The translations under genes were made by a program, and so were the position numbers. Below the pieces are notes generated by a model. It made no database searches and was not told the origin of the DNA. It worked only from the letters and a program-made list of their open reading frames with translations. This document shows, in pieces, positions 1 through 5,707 of a stretch of 8,527 nucleotides of DNA; position 1 is the stretch's first letter, and every line of letters begins with the position of its first letter. This DNA is from Spirochaetales bacterium (GTDB lineage Bacteria > Spirochaetota > Spirochaetia > DSM-27196 > PWMO01), in the NCBI GenBank assembly GCA_007123465.1, contig SKLB01000242.1, forward strand, positions 1-8,527, written 5' to 3'.

Positions 1-194
1 CTATGGTCAAGAAGACCGGGCCGGACCACTCCAAGACCTTCTGGATGGAAGTCAAGGTTGGCGAGACAACCTACGGCCCCGGTAAGGGGCGCAATAAGAA
101 GAGTGCCGAGCAGAGCGCAGCCCAACTGGCATACACCGCGCTCAGCGACAACCAGGAGCTTACCGATTCCGCGAGCTCGTCGATGGCCCCCTGA
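1..194 (+). CDS. rnc: Ribonuclease III, C-terminal fragment (dsRNA-binding domain)
   Basis: This is the 3' end of a gene that starts before the window; the first complete codon is at base 3. The 64 visible codons (63 residues plus stop) encode a double-stranded RNA-binding domain. Residues FWMEVKVGETTYGPGKGRNK match the second and third beta strands, followed by the GxGxxKKxAEQxAA turn and final helix (KKSAEQSAAQLAYTAL). This domain closes bacterial RNase III, the endonuclease that cuts double-stranded RNA in rRNA and mRNA processing. The catalytic domain lies upstream and is not visible, so another dsRBD protein cannot be excluded, although rnc is by far the commonest bacterial carrier. The tail after the domain is short and Ser-rich. 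The stop at 192-194 is only 2 bp from the stop of the convergent cca gene, leaving no room for a separate terminator. Confidence 0.88.
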   Translation, partial: MVKKTGPDHSKTFWMEVKVGETTYGPGKGRNKKSAEQSAAQLAYTALSDNQELTDSASSSMAP

Positions 195-196
195 AT

Positions 197-1561
197 CTAG
201 GCTTGTCTGGGACCGGCGATCCGCTCCCGATAGAAGCGCTCGGCGATCTCGAGCAACCGCTCGCGTTGATTGAGAGCCGGGTCTTCGAGCACGGTTTCGA
301 GCAGAAAGCGCAGCACGGTACCCATGTCACGGTTGGGTGGAATCCCGATTTCGTGCTGCAGGTCGCTGCCGTTGAGCGCCAGGTCGGCAATAGTGATGGC
401 GTGCTGCTCCTGCTGCACCACGTCAATGCGGCGTCGCAGCTCGTTGATCTGCTGATCCGCGCGCCGCCGACCGGTCTTGCCGAACGTATCGGCGGCCCGC
501 AGTAGCAGTAGATCATCAATCTTGTCAATTCCAACGCGCGCTACAAACCGTCTCACCGCGGCGTCGCTCCATTGCCGTTGGTAATCGAACATATGGTGAC
601 GGATCAGATGCATCACGTGCTCCACCAGGCGCCTGGGGTAACGCAGGCGGCTCAGAATGTCCGCCGCCATCTGAGCCGACATTTCGTCGTGACCGTGGAA
701 GTGGACCGCCCCATTATCGAGGCGGGCGCGGCAGCGCGGCTTGGCAATGTCGTGCAGTAACGCCGCCCAGCGGATATCGAGACGCTCGGCAGGCGCCCCG
801 TTCACAGACAGCAGCAGGTGCTCGAATACATCCGGCGCCACTGCGCTGTCCTGCTCGACACCAATTCCCTCCAGCAGCTCAGGTAACACCTGCTCGAGCA
901 GCGCCGCCTGACGCAGCAGCCCGAATCCGGCCGCCGGCTGCGGCGTAGCCAGCATCCTGGTCAATTCATCGCGGATTCGCTCCGCAGACACCCGTTTGAT
1001 ACCCGCTGCGCGGCGTTGTATTGCGCTGAAAGTGCGCGGCTCAATCGAAAAATCGAGCTGCAACGCGAAGCGCACCGCACGCATCAGCCGTAGCGAATCC
1101 TCGCTGAAGCGTTCATCGGGGTCGCCTATCGCGCGGATCAGGCGCCGCTTGATGTCGCCGCGGCCATCAAACGGATCAACCAGTCGAGCATCGGGGATCT
1201 CCAGCGCCATTCCGTTGATGGTGAAGTCACGCCGGCCGAGGTCCTCTTCTATCGATGCGGTAAACTCCACCTGCTGCGGCCGACGGCCGTCGTGATACTC
1301 GCGCTCGGTTCGAAACGTGGTGATTTCGTACGGCTTGCCTTTGAACAGGATCGTGACCGTCCCATGCTCAATGCCTGAAGGAATCACACGGCGGAACAGC
1401 TTCATTACCGCCTGCGGTGGTGCGTCGGTAGCCAGATCGAGATCGGTCACGCTGCGCCCGGCCACCATGTCACGGACCGCGCCGCCTACCAGATAACAGT
1501 GGTAACCGGCGTTCCGCAGTATAGCGGCAATCGGTCTGAGTGGGCCCGGAACGTGCAACAT
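197..1561 (-). CDS. cca: CCA-adding tRNA nucleotidyltransferase with HD domain
   Basis: This class II tRNA nucleotidyltransferase / poly(A) polymerase family enzyme (454 residues from the ATG at 1561) adds or repairs the 3' CCA of tRNAs using CTP and ATP. Seen in order (numbered from that ATG): the nucleotide-binding LVGGAVRD (24-31), the metal-binding DLDLAT (40-45), RRDFTING (110-117), and DPDERFSEDSLRLMRAVRFA (about 147-166) holding the EDxxR base-selection motif. An HD phosphohydrolase signature LLHDIAKP follows (268-275), then HFHGHDEM (287-294). The HD domain occurs in many bacterial members. A TTG start at 1579 would add six residues, but that codon lies in the T-tract of the flaB terminator, so I prefer the ATG. 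Neither start has a clear Shine-Dalgarno. Both tRNA genes in this window lack encoded CCA, which supports a CCA-adding role. Pure poly(A) polymerase activity cannot be excluded from sequence alone. Confidence 0.9.
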   Translation of the reverse strand: MLHVPGPLRPIAAILRNAGYHCYLVGGAVRDMVAGRSVTDLDLATDAPPQAVMKLFRRVIPSGIEHGTVTILFKGKPYEITTFRTEREYHDGRRPQQVEFTASIEEDLGRRDFTINGMALEIPDARLVDPFDGRGDIKRRLIRAIGDPDERFSEDSLRLMRAVRFALQLDFSIEPRTFSAIQRRAAGIKRVSAERIRDELTRMLATPQPAAGFGLLRQAALLEQVLPELLEGIGVEQDSAVAPDVFEHLLLSVNGAPAERLDIRWAALLHDIAKPRCRARLDNGAVHFHGHDEMSAQMAADILSRLRYPRRLVEHVMHLIRHHMFDYQRQWSDAAVRRFVARVGIDKIDDLLLLRAADTFGKTGRRRADQQINELRRRIDVVQQEQHAITIADLALNGSDLQHEIGIPPNRDMGTVLRFLLETVLEDPALNQRERLLEIAERFYRERIAGPRQA

Positions 1562-1577
1562 GAGGCTATTATGGCAC

Positions 1578-1604
1578 AAAAAAGGCAGCCCTGTGTGGGC
1601 TGCC
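1578..1604 (-). terminator. Intrinsic terminator of flaB
   Basis: On the minus strand a perfect 8-bp GC-rich stem (GGCAGCCC / GGGCTGCC, 1584-1604) with a 5-base loop is followed directly by six Ts (1583-1578). It starts 23 bases after the flaB stop codon. This is a textbook rho-independent terminator for an abundant mRNA. It lies immediately in front of cca, so cca must rely on read-through or on a promoter inside flaB. Confidence 0.9.
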
Positions 1605-1627
1605 CCCGGCAGTAACCTGAGTTTCTC

Positions 1628-2500
1628 CTACTGGAGAAGCTGAAGCACGGTCTGCGTCTGCTGGTTGGCCTGCGCCAGCATCGAAGTTGAGCTCTGAACC
1701 AGAATCTGGTTCCTGACAAAGTCTACAACTTCGCGTGCCATGTCGACGTCGCGAATCTGAGATTCGGCCGCCTGCAGGTTTTCCGCACCAATGCTCAACC
1801 CTTCGCGCGCGTATTCCAGACGATTCTGGTACGCTCCAAGGTCGGCACGCTGCTTGCTCACCGTCATCAGCGCGTCGTCGAGCAGACCGATTGCCGCGTT
1901 GGCACCATCGGGAGTCGACAGCGCGATGAAGGTAGCTGAGTGAGCGGGTGCGCCCAGTCCCTGAATCCCGAGGCCTTGCGCATTCATGGTTCCGATATGT
2001 ACCCGCACCCTCTGGTCCATGTTGGCGCCAATGTGAAACCACATACTGGCGGTGACAACGTTTGTTCCCTGGTCGCGGGCAAACCTGCCGGTAAGCAGGT
2101 TCATACCGTTGAACTGCGCGTGAGAAGCAATCCTGTTCACCTCTGCAACGAGGCTGGAGACTTCGACCTGGATCTGCATACGGTCTTCTGTAGAATAGAT
2201 ACCGTTGGCAGCCTGCACGGCCAGCTCGCGCAGCCGTTGCATGATGTCCTGAGTCTCCTGCAGATAGCCCTCAGCCGTCTGGATCATAGAGATTCCGTCC
2301 GCCGCGTTACGTTCGGCCTGATTCAACCCCCGAATCTGGGATCGCATCTTTTCCGATACGGCGAGACCCGACGCGTCGTCTCCGGCGCGGTTAATCCGCA
2401 TTCCGGAGCTGAGCTTCTCAATGTTGCCGTCAACAGTCAGGTTGTTGAACTTCTGCTGTCGCTGCGCAAACATTGCGCTCAGGTTGTGGTTAATGATCAT
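1628..2500 (-). CDS. flaB: Flagellin, FlaB-type core filament protein
   Basis: A 290-residue flagellin, close to the usual length (about 285-290) of spirochaete FlaB. These proteins form the core of the periplasmic flagellar filament after export through the flagellar type III apparatus. The N-terminal D0/D1 block begins MIINHNLSAMFAQRQ and continues with LSSGMRINRAGDDASGLAVS and NAADGISMIQTAEGYLQE. The C-terminal block contains ESQIRDVDMAREVVDFVRNQ and ends MLAQANQQTQTVLQLLQ. No signal peptide is present, as expected. The middle is short with no large D2/D3 insertion, which is typical of FlaB; it includes a hydrophobic stretch ASMWFHIGANMDQRVRVHIG like that of spirochaete homologues. The start is fixed by an AAGGAGGA sequence five bases upstream. 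Expression is probably from a sigma-28 promoter (2551-2577), and an intrinsic terminator follows. Which FlaB paralogue (B1, B2, B3) this is cannot be told here. Confidence 0.96.
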   Translation of the reverse strand: MIINHNLSAMFAQRQQKFNNLTVDGNIEKLSSGMRINRAGDDASGLAVSEKMRSQIRGLNQAERNAADGISMIQTAEGYLQETQDIMQRLRELAVQAANGIYSTEDRMQIQVEVSSLVAEVNRIASHAQFNGMNLLTGRFARDQGTNVVTASMWFHIGANMDQRVRVHIGTMNAQGLGIQGLGAPAHSATFIALSTPDGANAAIGLLDDALMTVSKQRADLGAYQNRLEYAREGLSIGAENLQAAESQIRDVDMAREVVDFVRNQILVQSSTSMLAQANQQTQTVLQLLQ

Positions 2501-2504
2501 AAGG

Positions 2505-2512
2505 TCCTCCTT
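2505..2512 (-). promoter_or_regulatory. Strong Shine-Dalgarno of flaB
   Basis: The minus strand reads AAGGAGGA five bases before the flaB ATG, an almost perfect complement to the 16S rRNA 3' end. It is the best ribosome-binding site in the window and fits a highly translated gene. It also contains two GGA triplets, the core of CsrA recognition. Confidence 0.92.
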
Positions 2513-2522
2513 GAGTGCCGTT

Positions 2523-2540
2523 GTGAACTTCCATGTTCAC
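2523..2540 (-). promoter_or_regulatory. Hairpin in the flaB leader with GGA in its loop (possible CsrA site)
   Basis: The minus strand reads GTGAAC-ATGGAA-GTTCAC: a perfect 6-bp stem with a hexaloop containing GGA. It sits just downstream of the start expected from the sigma-28 promoter, so it would form the very 5' end of the flaB mRNA. The second GGA region is the Shine-Dalgarno, about 22-25 bases further on. GGA in a hairpin loop plus a GGA in the Shine-Dalgarno is the arrangement known for CsrA-repressed messages, including flagellin leaders in other bacteria. The hairpin is seen; CsrA binding is inferred. Confidence 0.5.
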
Positions 2541-2550
2541 TTTGATTTGA

Positions 2551-2577
2551 ATGTCGGTCCTGCAGAGCTTTTCTTTA
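2551..2577 (-). promoter_or_regulatory. Sigma-28 (FliA) promoter of flaB
   Basis: On the minus strand TAAA (2577-2574) is followed by exactly 15 bases and then ACCGACAT (2558-2551), against the flagellar sigma-28 consensus TAAA-N15-GCCGATAA. The CCGA core is intact. The expected start is near 2544, giving a leader of about 44 bases. FliA-type promoters drive late flagellar genes such as flagellin in many bacteria. Confidence 0.8.
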
Positions 2578-2613
2578 GCTTGTGATTGCGCGAACGCGAG
2601 AAATCGCCTACCT

Positions 2614-2619
2614 TATACT
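2614..2619 (+). promoter_or_regulatory. Possible sigma-70 -10 element for the 589-residue gene
   Basis: TATACT matches TATAAT at five of six positions and lies 19 bases before the ATG at 2639. No good -35 is present at 16-18 bases (the nearest TTG-like hexamer, 2586-2591, is 22 bases away), so the promoter is weak or activator-dependent if real. Transcription starting near 2626 would leave a leader of about 13 bases and rule out the GTG start at 2582. Confidence 0.4.
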
Positions 2620-2638
2620 GGGGGGTAGGTTACGCAGC

Positions 2639-4408
2639 ATGCCGCACACTTCTACGTTCCATGAGTTGGCATACGCTCTTCCCGAGGAGGAACGGCGCGA
2701 ACTCTATCGCCGCATCATGTCGAGTCTCGGACTGGGAAAGGACAACGAGCAGCGCGACACAATTGTGCCAACCCAGATCCATCCGGAACAGCGACGCAGT
2801 ATCATCGAGCGTGAGATGGGCGATCTTGGCCTGTGGGGACGGCTGCGGCTCTGGTTTCGCAGCTGGCTGACCGGTAAACCGCGACAGGATGCGTTTGTCG
2901 ACCTCAAGCTGCTCTCGATCCGCAAACAGCTCTTGAGTGCGGAAGTCTGCCCCAAGGCGTCGGCTACAGAGCTGGTTGCCGCAGAGTTCGGCCGGCGGCT
3001 CTTTGCGCTCTTCCAGGCCGCAGCTCCGGTGGCCTCAGTGTTCCAAGACATGTGGCAGTCACAGGAGATGTTGCGCAACGTCATTCAACTGCTACTCGAG
3101 CGTCGTATTCCGCAGGCCAAGACCGGCCTGATGGACTTTATGACCGACGAGGAGATGAAAGAGATCTACGTTGTCGGGCGCAGCAAGACCGAGATCCGCA
3201 ATCACCTCCTCGAGCGGCTCGACGCCTACATCGGCCGGATCCACCAGGGAGTCTTTGATGAGATTGCGGCAGGAGTTACCCCGCTGTACTACATGAAAGG
3301 TCTGGCGCTGTTCGACTACGTGCAGCTGCTCGCTGTTTTCGGCTACAACGCCGGAGACTCACCGGCTGCCGAGGTTCCCGAGCTCAGCGACGTCCGCGCC
3401 ACCGATATCATCGAGCAGCTGGAGGAACTCTACTACGCGTTCTATACCTGGCAGCGCCTGGAGGGCCGTATTCGGGTGCACCGCGAGCTGCTCGACCACT
3501 ATCTGCGCGCGCAACAGGCAACGTTTTCCGATGATCCGCCCAACGACGCGGAGATACGCACCCAGGCCGAGGCAATTGAGCAGGATATCCGCAGTCTGCA
3601 CGAGACTGCAGCGGTCTTCATCAAGCACAATCCGCTGGCCGACATGATCAAGTATCATCACGCCGATCCCTACTATCGCTTTGTGGTCTACGTGCCCAAG
3701 ATCAATCTCAAGGATTTCTATTACAATGCTCTGCGGGTACTGCTGCTGGAGCAGATCGACCAACGTTTTGAGGTCGTGCGCGAAGGTGCTATCGAAGTGC
3801 TGATAGACGAAACCTTCGGTCATCACCCCCCGGATTTCCCCAATTTCCGTTCCGGGGGTGCCTCAGCGGTCAACAGGCTGGGGCTGCCGACCTTTCGCCA
3901 CGTCCGCTCTCTGAACATCCTGTATAACTACGTCCAGATCATCTATCGCCGGGTATTCCGTCAGCAGCTGACCCTGATCCATCGTACGATTTCCAGCCGC
4001 CACCGCGACCTCTCCAACGAGTTGTCGTTCTACGCTGCCGGCCTTGAGGACGTTGCAGACAAGATTACCGCGTTTGACGAGACCTTCTCTCCCGACAGCG
4101 ATGAAGGCAAGAGCTTCTACCGCGTGCGCCACACGATGGAGAAAGACCTGTCGCAGCAGCGCGTTTACCGCAGCATCGTCGTGCAGCGCGATCGCCAGTC
4201 AAGGCTGCTGGTAGAGAAGGGGCTCGAGCACCTGCAGGGAATGCTGGCGGTCCTTTCCAAGCTGCGTACGCTACAGGGAGGCCTGAAAGAGGACGACGGC
4301 GAAGCACGCACAGCGGCTCACGCGCTGATCGAACGCTACGCTTCATCTCTGGAACGCATCACCAAGCTGGTACGACTCATACTGACGGCTGAAGAGAATC
4401 CCGGCTGA
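2639..4408 (+). CDS. Spirochaete conserved protein of unknown function, DUF5312-like
   Basis: A 589-residue, apparently soluble and mostly helical protein, with no signal peptide, no convincing membrane segment and a single cysteine. From memory of the family it resembles DUF5312, a family reported mainly from Spirochaetales; I cannot run a profile search to confirm. Visible landmarks are an acidic-basic N-terminus (ALPEEERRELYRRI), a Trp-rich patch with LGLWGRLRLWFRSWLTGKPR (63-82), a mid-region with TPLYYMKGLALFDYVQLL, and a C-terminal part rich in heptad-like Leu/Ile that may be coiled coil. The start is the ATG at 2639, preceded by a G-rich stretch (GGGGGGTAGG) about eight bases upstream. 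An in-frame GTG at 2582 would add 19 residues but overlaps the putative promoter. It is transcribed divergently from flaB with a short shared regulatory gap. No biochemical role is known to me. Confidence 0.85.
   Translation: MPHTSTFHELAYALPEEERRELYRRIMSSLGLGKDNEQRDTIVPTQIHPEQRRSIIEREMGDLGLWGRLRLWFRSWLTGKPRQDAFVDLKLLSIRKQLLSAEVCPKASATELVAAEFGRRLFALFQAAAPVASVFQDMWQSQEMLRNVIQLLLERRIPQAKTGLMDFMTDEEMKEIYVVGRSKTEIRNHLLERLDAYIGRIHQGVFDEIAAGVTPLYYMKGLALFDYVQLLAVFGYNAGDSPAAEVPELSDVRATDIIEQLEELYYAFYTWQRLEGRIRVHRELLDHYLRAQQATFSDDPPNDAEIRTQAEAIEQDIRSLHETAAVFIKHNPLADMIKYHHADPYYRFVVYVPKINLKDFYYNALRVLLLEQIDQRFEVVREGAIEVLIDETFGHHPPDFPNFRSGGASAVNRLGLPTFRHVRSLNILYNYVQIIYRRVFRQQLTLIHRTISSRHRDLSNELSFYAAGLEDVADKITAFDETFSPDSDEGKSFYRVRHTMEKDLSQQRVYRSIVVQRDRQSRLLVEKGLEHLQGMLAVLSKLRTLQGGLKEDDGEARTAAHALIERYASSLERITKLVRLILTAEENPG
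3824..3860. repeat. Strong inverted repeat inside the DUF5312-like gene
   Basis: Eight perfectly paired bases (CCCCCGGA / TCCGGGGG) are extended past a single extra C by two more pairs, around a 16-base loop. The left arm has a run of six Cs. It lies in coding sequence (region HHPPDFPNFRSGGASA), so it may be only a by-product of Pro/Gly codons, but it would fold strongly in the mRNA. Confidence 0.6.
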
Positions 4409-4411
4409 AAC

Positions 4412-4433
4412 CAGCGAGTGAGTCAAGTCGCTG
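4412..4433. terminator. Weak hairpin between convergent genes
   Basis: CAGCGA and TCGCTG form a 6-bp stem with a 10-base loop in the 29-base gap between the stops of the two convergent genes. Neither strand has more than three Ts after it, so it could be a poor bidirectional terminator or nothing. Confidence 0.22.
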
Positions 4434-4437
4434 CTGC

Positions 4438-5283
4438 TCAGGGCAAGGCTCCAAGGGTCTGCAGTACATCGAGATCGAGCGGATCGATTCCCTTGTCCGC
4501 CGAAAGCGAAAAGTACTCGAGCAGGATTGGAAACTCCTTGAGAATCTCACCGTAGCGGCGCAGAACCGCAAGCCGACTCTCGCGCCGAACCTCATCCCCG
4601 GCAGCATCGAATGCCGCGGCCGCCGTGGCCTCCGAGCGTGCGTCCAGTACGTCAAAATAGACCGACCGGGCGGCAGCATAGAGCCGCAGGTCGGGAACGC
4701 GCACTTCTGTCGGCAGCACCCGGATTATCTCGAGATCGGGAAACTCCCGTTCCAGGCTGATACGTACATGATCTGCAAAGCGCGCTACCGAGAACGACTG
4801 GTCCTGATCCAACCCTTGAAAGAACTCATCCACCAGCTCAAGACCGCGCTTGGCCATCGCGTCGGCGTGCTCAGCGTACCAGTCGTCGAGCTGATCGGGC
4901 AGCAGGCCTGCGCGCGCCACCAGTGACGGAAGCTCATCTGTACGCGCCCGAAAGCGCAAGCGCAGCTCGACAGCGTACGAAAAATCTACGTCACCCTCGA
5001 GATAGCGCCGATAGAGGTCACTCGACGGCAGGCTGCCCGAGGAACGGACCGTTGTGCTGTACGGCTGTGTACTGAAGAGGTGGAGAGTCAGGTTAGTAGG
5101 AAGCAGGTTTTCCCAGCGCCAGTGAAAGTCTCCCGGCTGCACAGGTGCAGAATCCCAGCCGCCGGTCTTGGTAAAGACGACTCCAACGCGGTCCTCGGGT
5201 ATCTGAAACTGGATCCAGCCGAAATAGAATACAACTGCGGCCACGATGAGCAAAAGGACCAGACTGACGACGAATTTACGCAT
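4438..5283 (-). CDS. Membrane-anchored SPFH / prohibitin-like protein
   Basis: A 281-residue protein with one N-terminal membrane anchor (about residues 3-23, preceded by MRK) and then a domain resembling SPFH/band 7 proteins. Typical features are IPEDRVGVVFTKTGG (28-42), VQPGDFHWRWENLLPTN (48-64) and a long charged region with SYAVELRLRFRART. The helical C-terminal part contains an Ala-rich, charged stretch (ARSEATAAAAFDAAGDEVRR), as SPFH proteins often do after the domain. These proteins commonly oligomerise on the inner membrane and scaffold proteases or lipid domains; the role here is unknown. The ATG at 5283 is chosen because GGAGG lies five bases upstream; an upstream TTG (5322) has no such support. 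No FtsH, NfeD or similar partner is adjacent. The SPFH assignment is by pattern and not as firm as for flaB or map. Confidence 0.7.
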   Translation of the reverse strand: MRKFVVSLVLLLIVAAVVFYFGWIQFQIPEDRVGVVFTKTGGWDSAPVQPGDFHWRWENLLPTNLTLHLFSTQPYSTTVRSSGSLPSSDLYRRYLEGDVDFSYAVELRLRFRARTDELPSLVARAGLLPDQLDDWYAEHADAMAKRGLELVDEFFQGLDQDQSFSVARFADHVRISLEREFPDLEIIRVLPTEVRVPDLRLYAAARSVYFDVLDARSEATAAAAFDAAGDEVRRESRLAVLRRYGEILKEFPILLEYFSLSADKGIDPLDLDVLQTLGALP

Positions 5284-5338
5284 AGCGCCCTCCGCATCAT
5301 AGTAGTGCCAAACGCTGTTCAATGCAAGGCTGCAATGT

Positions 5339-5344
5339 TAGAAT
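5339..5344 (+). promoter_or_regulatory. Possible -10 element upstream of the small membrane protein
   Basis: TAGAAT matches TATAAT at five of six positions, ten bases before the ATG at 5354. The only -35-like hexamer (TTCAAT, 5318-5323) is 15 bases away, which is short. If used, the message would be nearly leaderless at 5354. Confidence 0.25.
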
Positions 5345-5353
5345 GGCGCGACT

Positions 5354-5701
5354 ATGCACAAGCGGCTTCGTGGCTCCGCACTCTACCGAAATATGAGGCT
5401 TCTGGAGAGCATCACCGGCTTCTTCTTTTCCTGCTCCCTGGTAGTGCTGGGGCTTTTCCTGCTGGGAAACTATCAGGAGTTCCTCGACCAGACACAGATG
5501 CTGCTGCTTTCGATCCTGCGCATGTGCGGCCTCTTGTGCGCGCTCACCGGCGTCTACTACAGCGGAAGTCTGCTGCTGTGGATGATCCGGCGCCGCAGAT
5601 TTCTGCTTCTACGCGTACTCTACGCGCTGATTGCCACTACCTCCGGCATCGTGCTGACGCTCGGTGTGACCTTTCTGACCGTAATGCTGGCACCGGTTTA
5701 G
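5354..5701 (+). CDS. Small three-helix membrane protein, unknown function
   Basis: I do not recognise this 115-residue protein. It is very hydrophobic, with three likely membrane helices at about residues 20-40, 50-78 and 84-112. Helices two and three are separated by a tight basic turn (RRRR, 79-82), and the N-terminus is basic (MHKRLRGSALYRNMRLL). By the positive-inside rule both basic regions should be cytoplasmic, although helix lengths make the exact topology uncertain. No signal peptidase site or enzymatic motif is visible. The ATG at 5354 has no Shine-Dalgarno; an ATG at 5393 is an alternative and would remove only the basic tail. The gene ends six bases before map, which suggests one transcript and translational coupling. 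Dense Leu codons and an open frame of this length on the map strand support a real gene. Confidence 0.7.
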   Translation: MHKRLRGSALYRNMRLLESITGFFFSCSLVVLGLFLLGNYQEFLDQTQMLLLSILRMCGLLCALTGVYYSGSLLLWMIRRRRFLLLRVLYALIATTSGIVLTLGVTFLTVMLAPV

Positions 5702-5707
5702 GCTTCG

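Noticed and set aside
1562..1579. TTG start extending cca by six residues
   Set aside because: The TTG is within the T-tract of the flaB terminator and has no ribosome-binding site; the ATG at 1561 keeps all motifs.
1940..2545. 201-codon open frame antisense to flaB
   Set aside because: flaB is unambiguous on the other strand, and this frame has no family resemblance; it crosses the flaB promoter region as a shadow.
2582..2638. GTG start extending the DUF5312-like protein by 19 residues
   Set aside because: The added stretch overlaps a TATACT -10 candidate and the flaB promoter gap, and no Shine-Dalgarno precedes it.
5296..5301. TATGAT as a -10 for the SPFH gene (minus strand)
   Set aside because: The best -35 (TTGAAC) is only 15 bases away, and the start site would fall in or after the Shine-Dalgarno, destroying it.
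5291..5310. TGGCAC as a sigma-54 -24 box for the SPFH gene
   Set aside because: The GC that should follow GG after ten bases is two bases too far, so the spacing does not fit.
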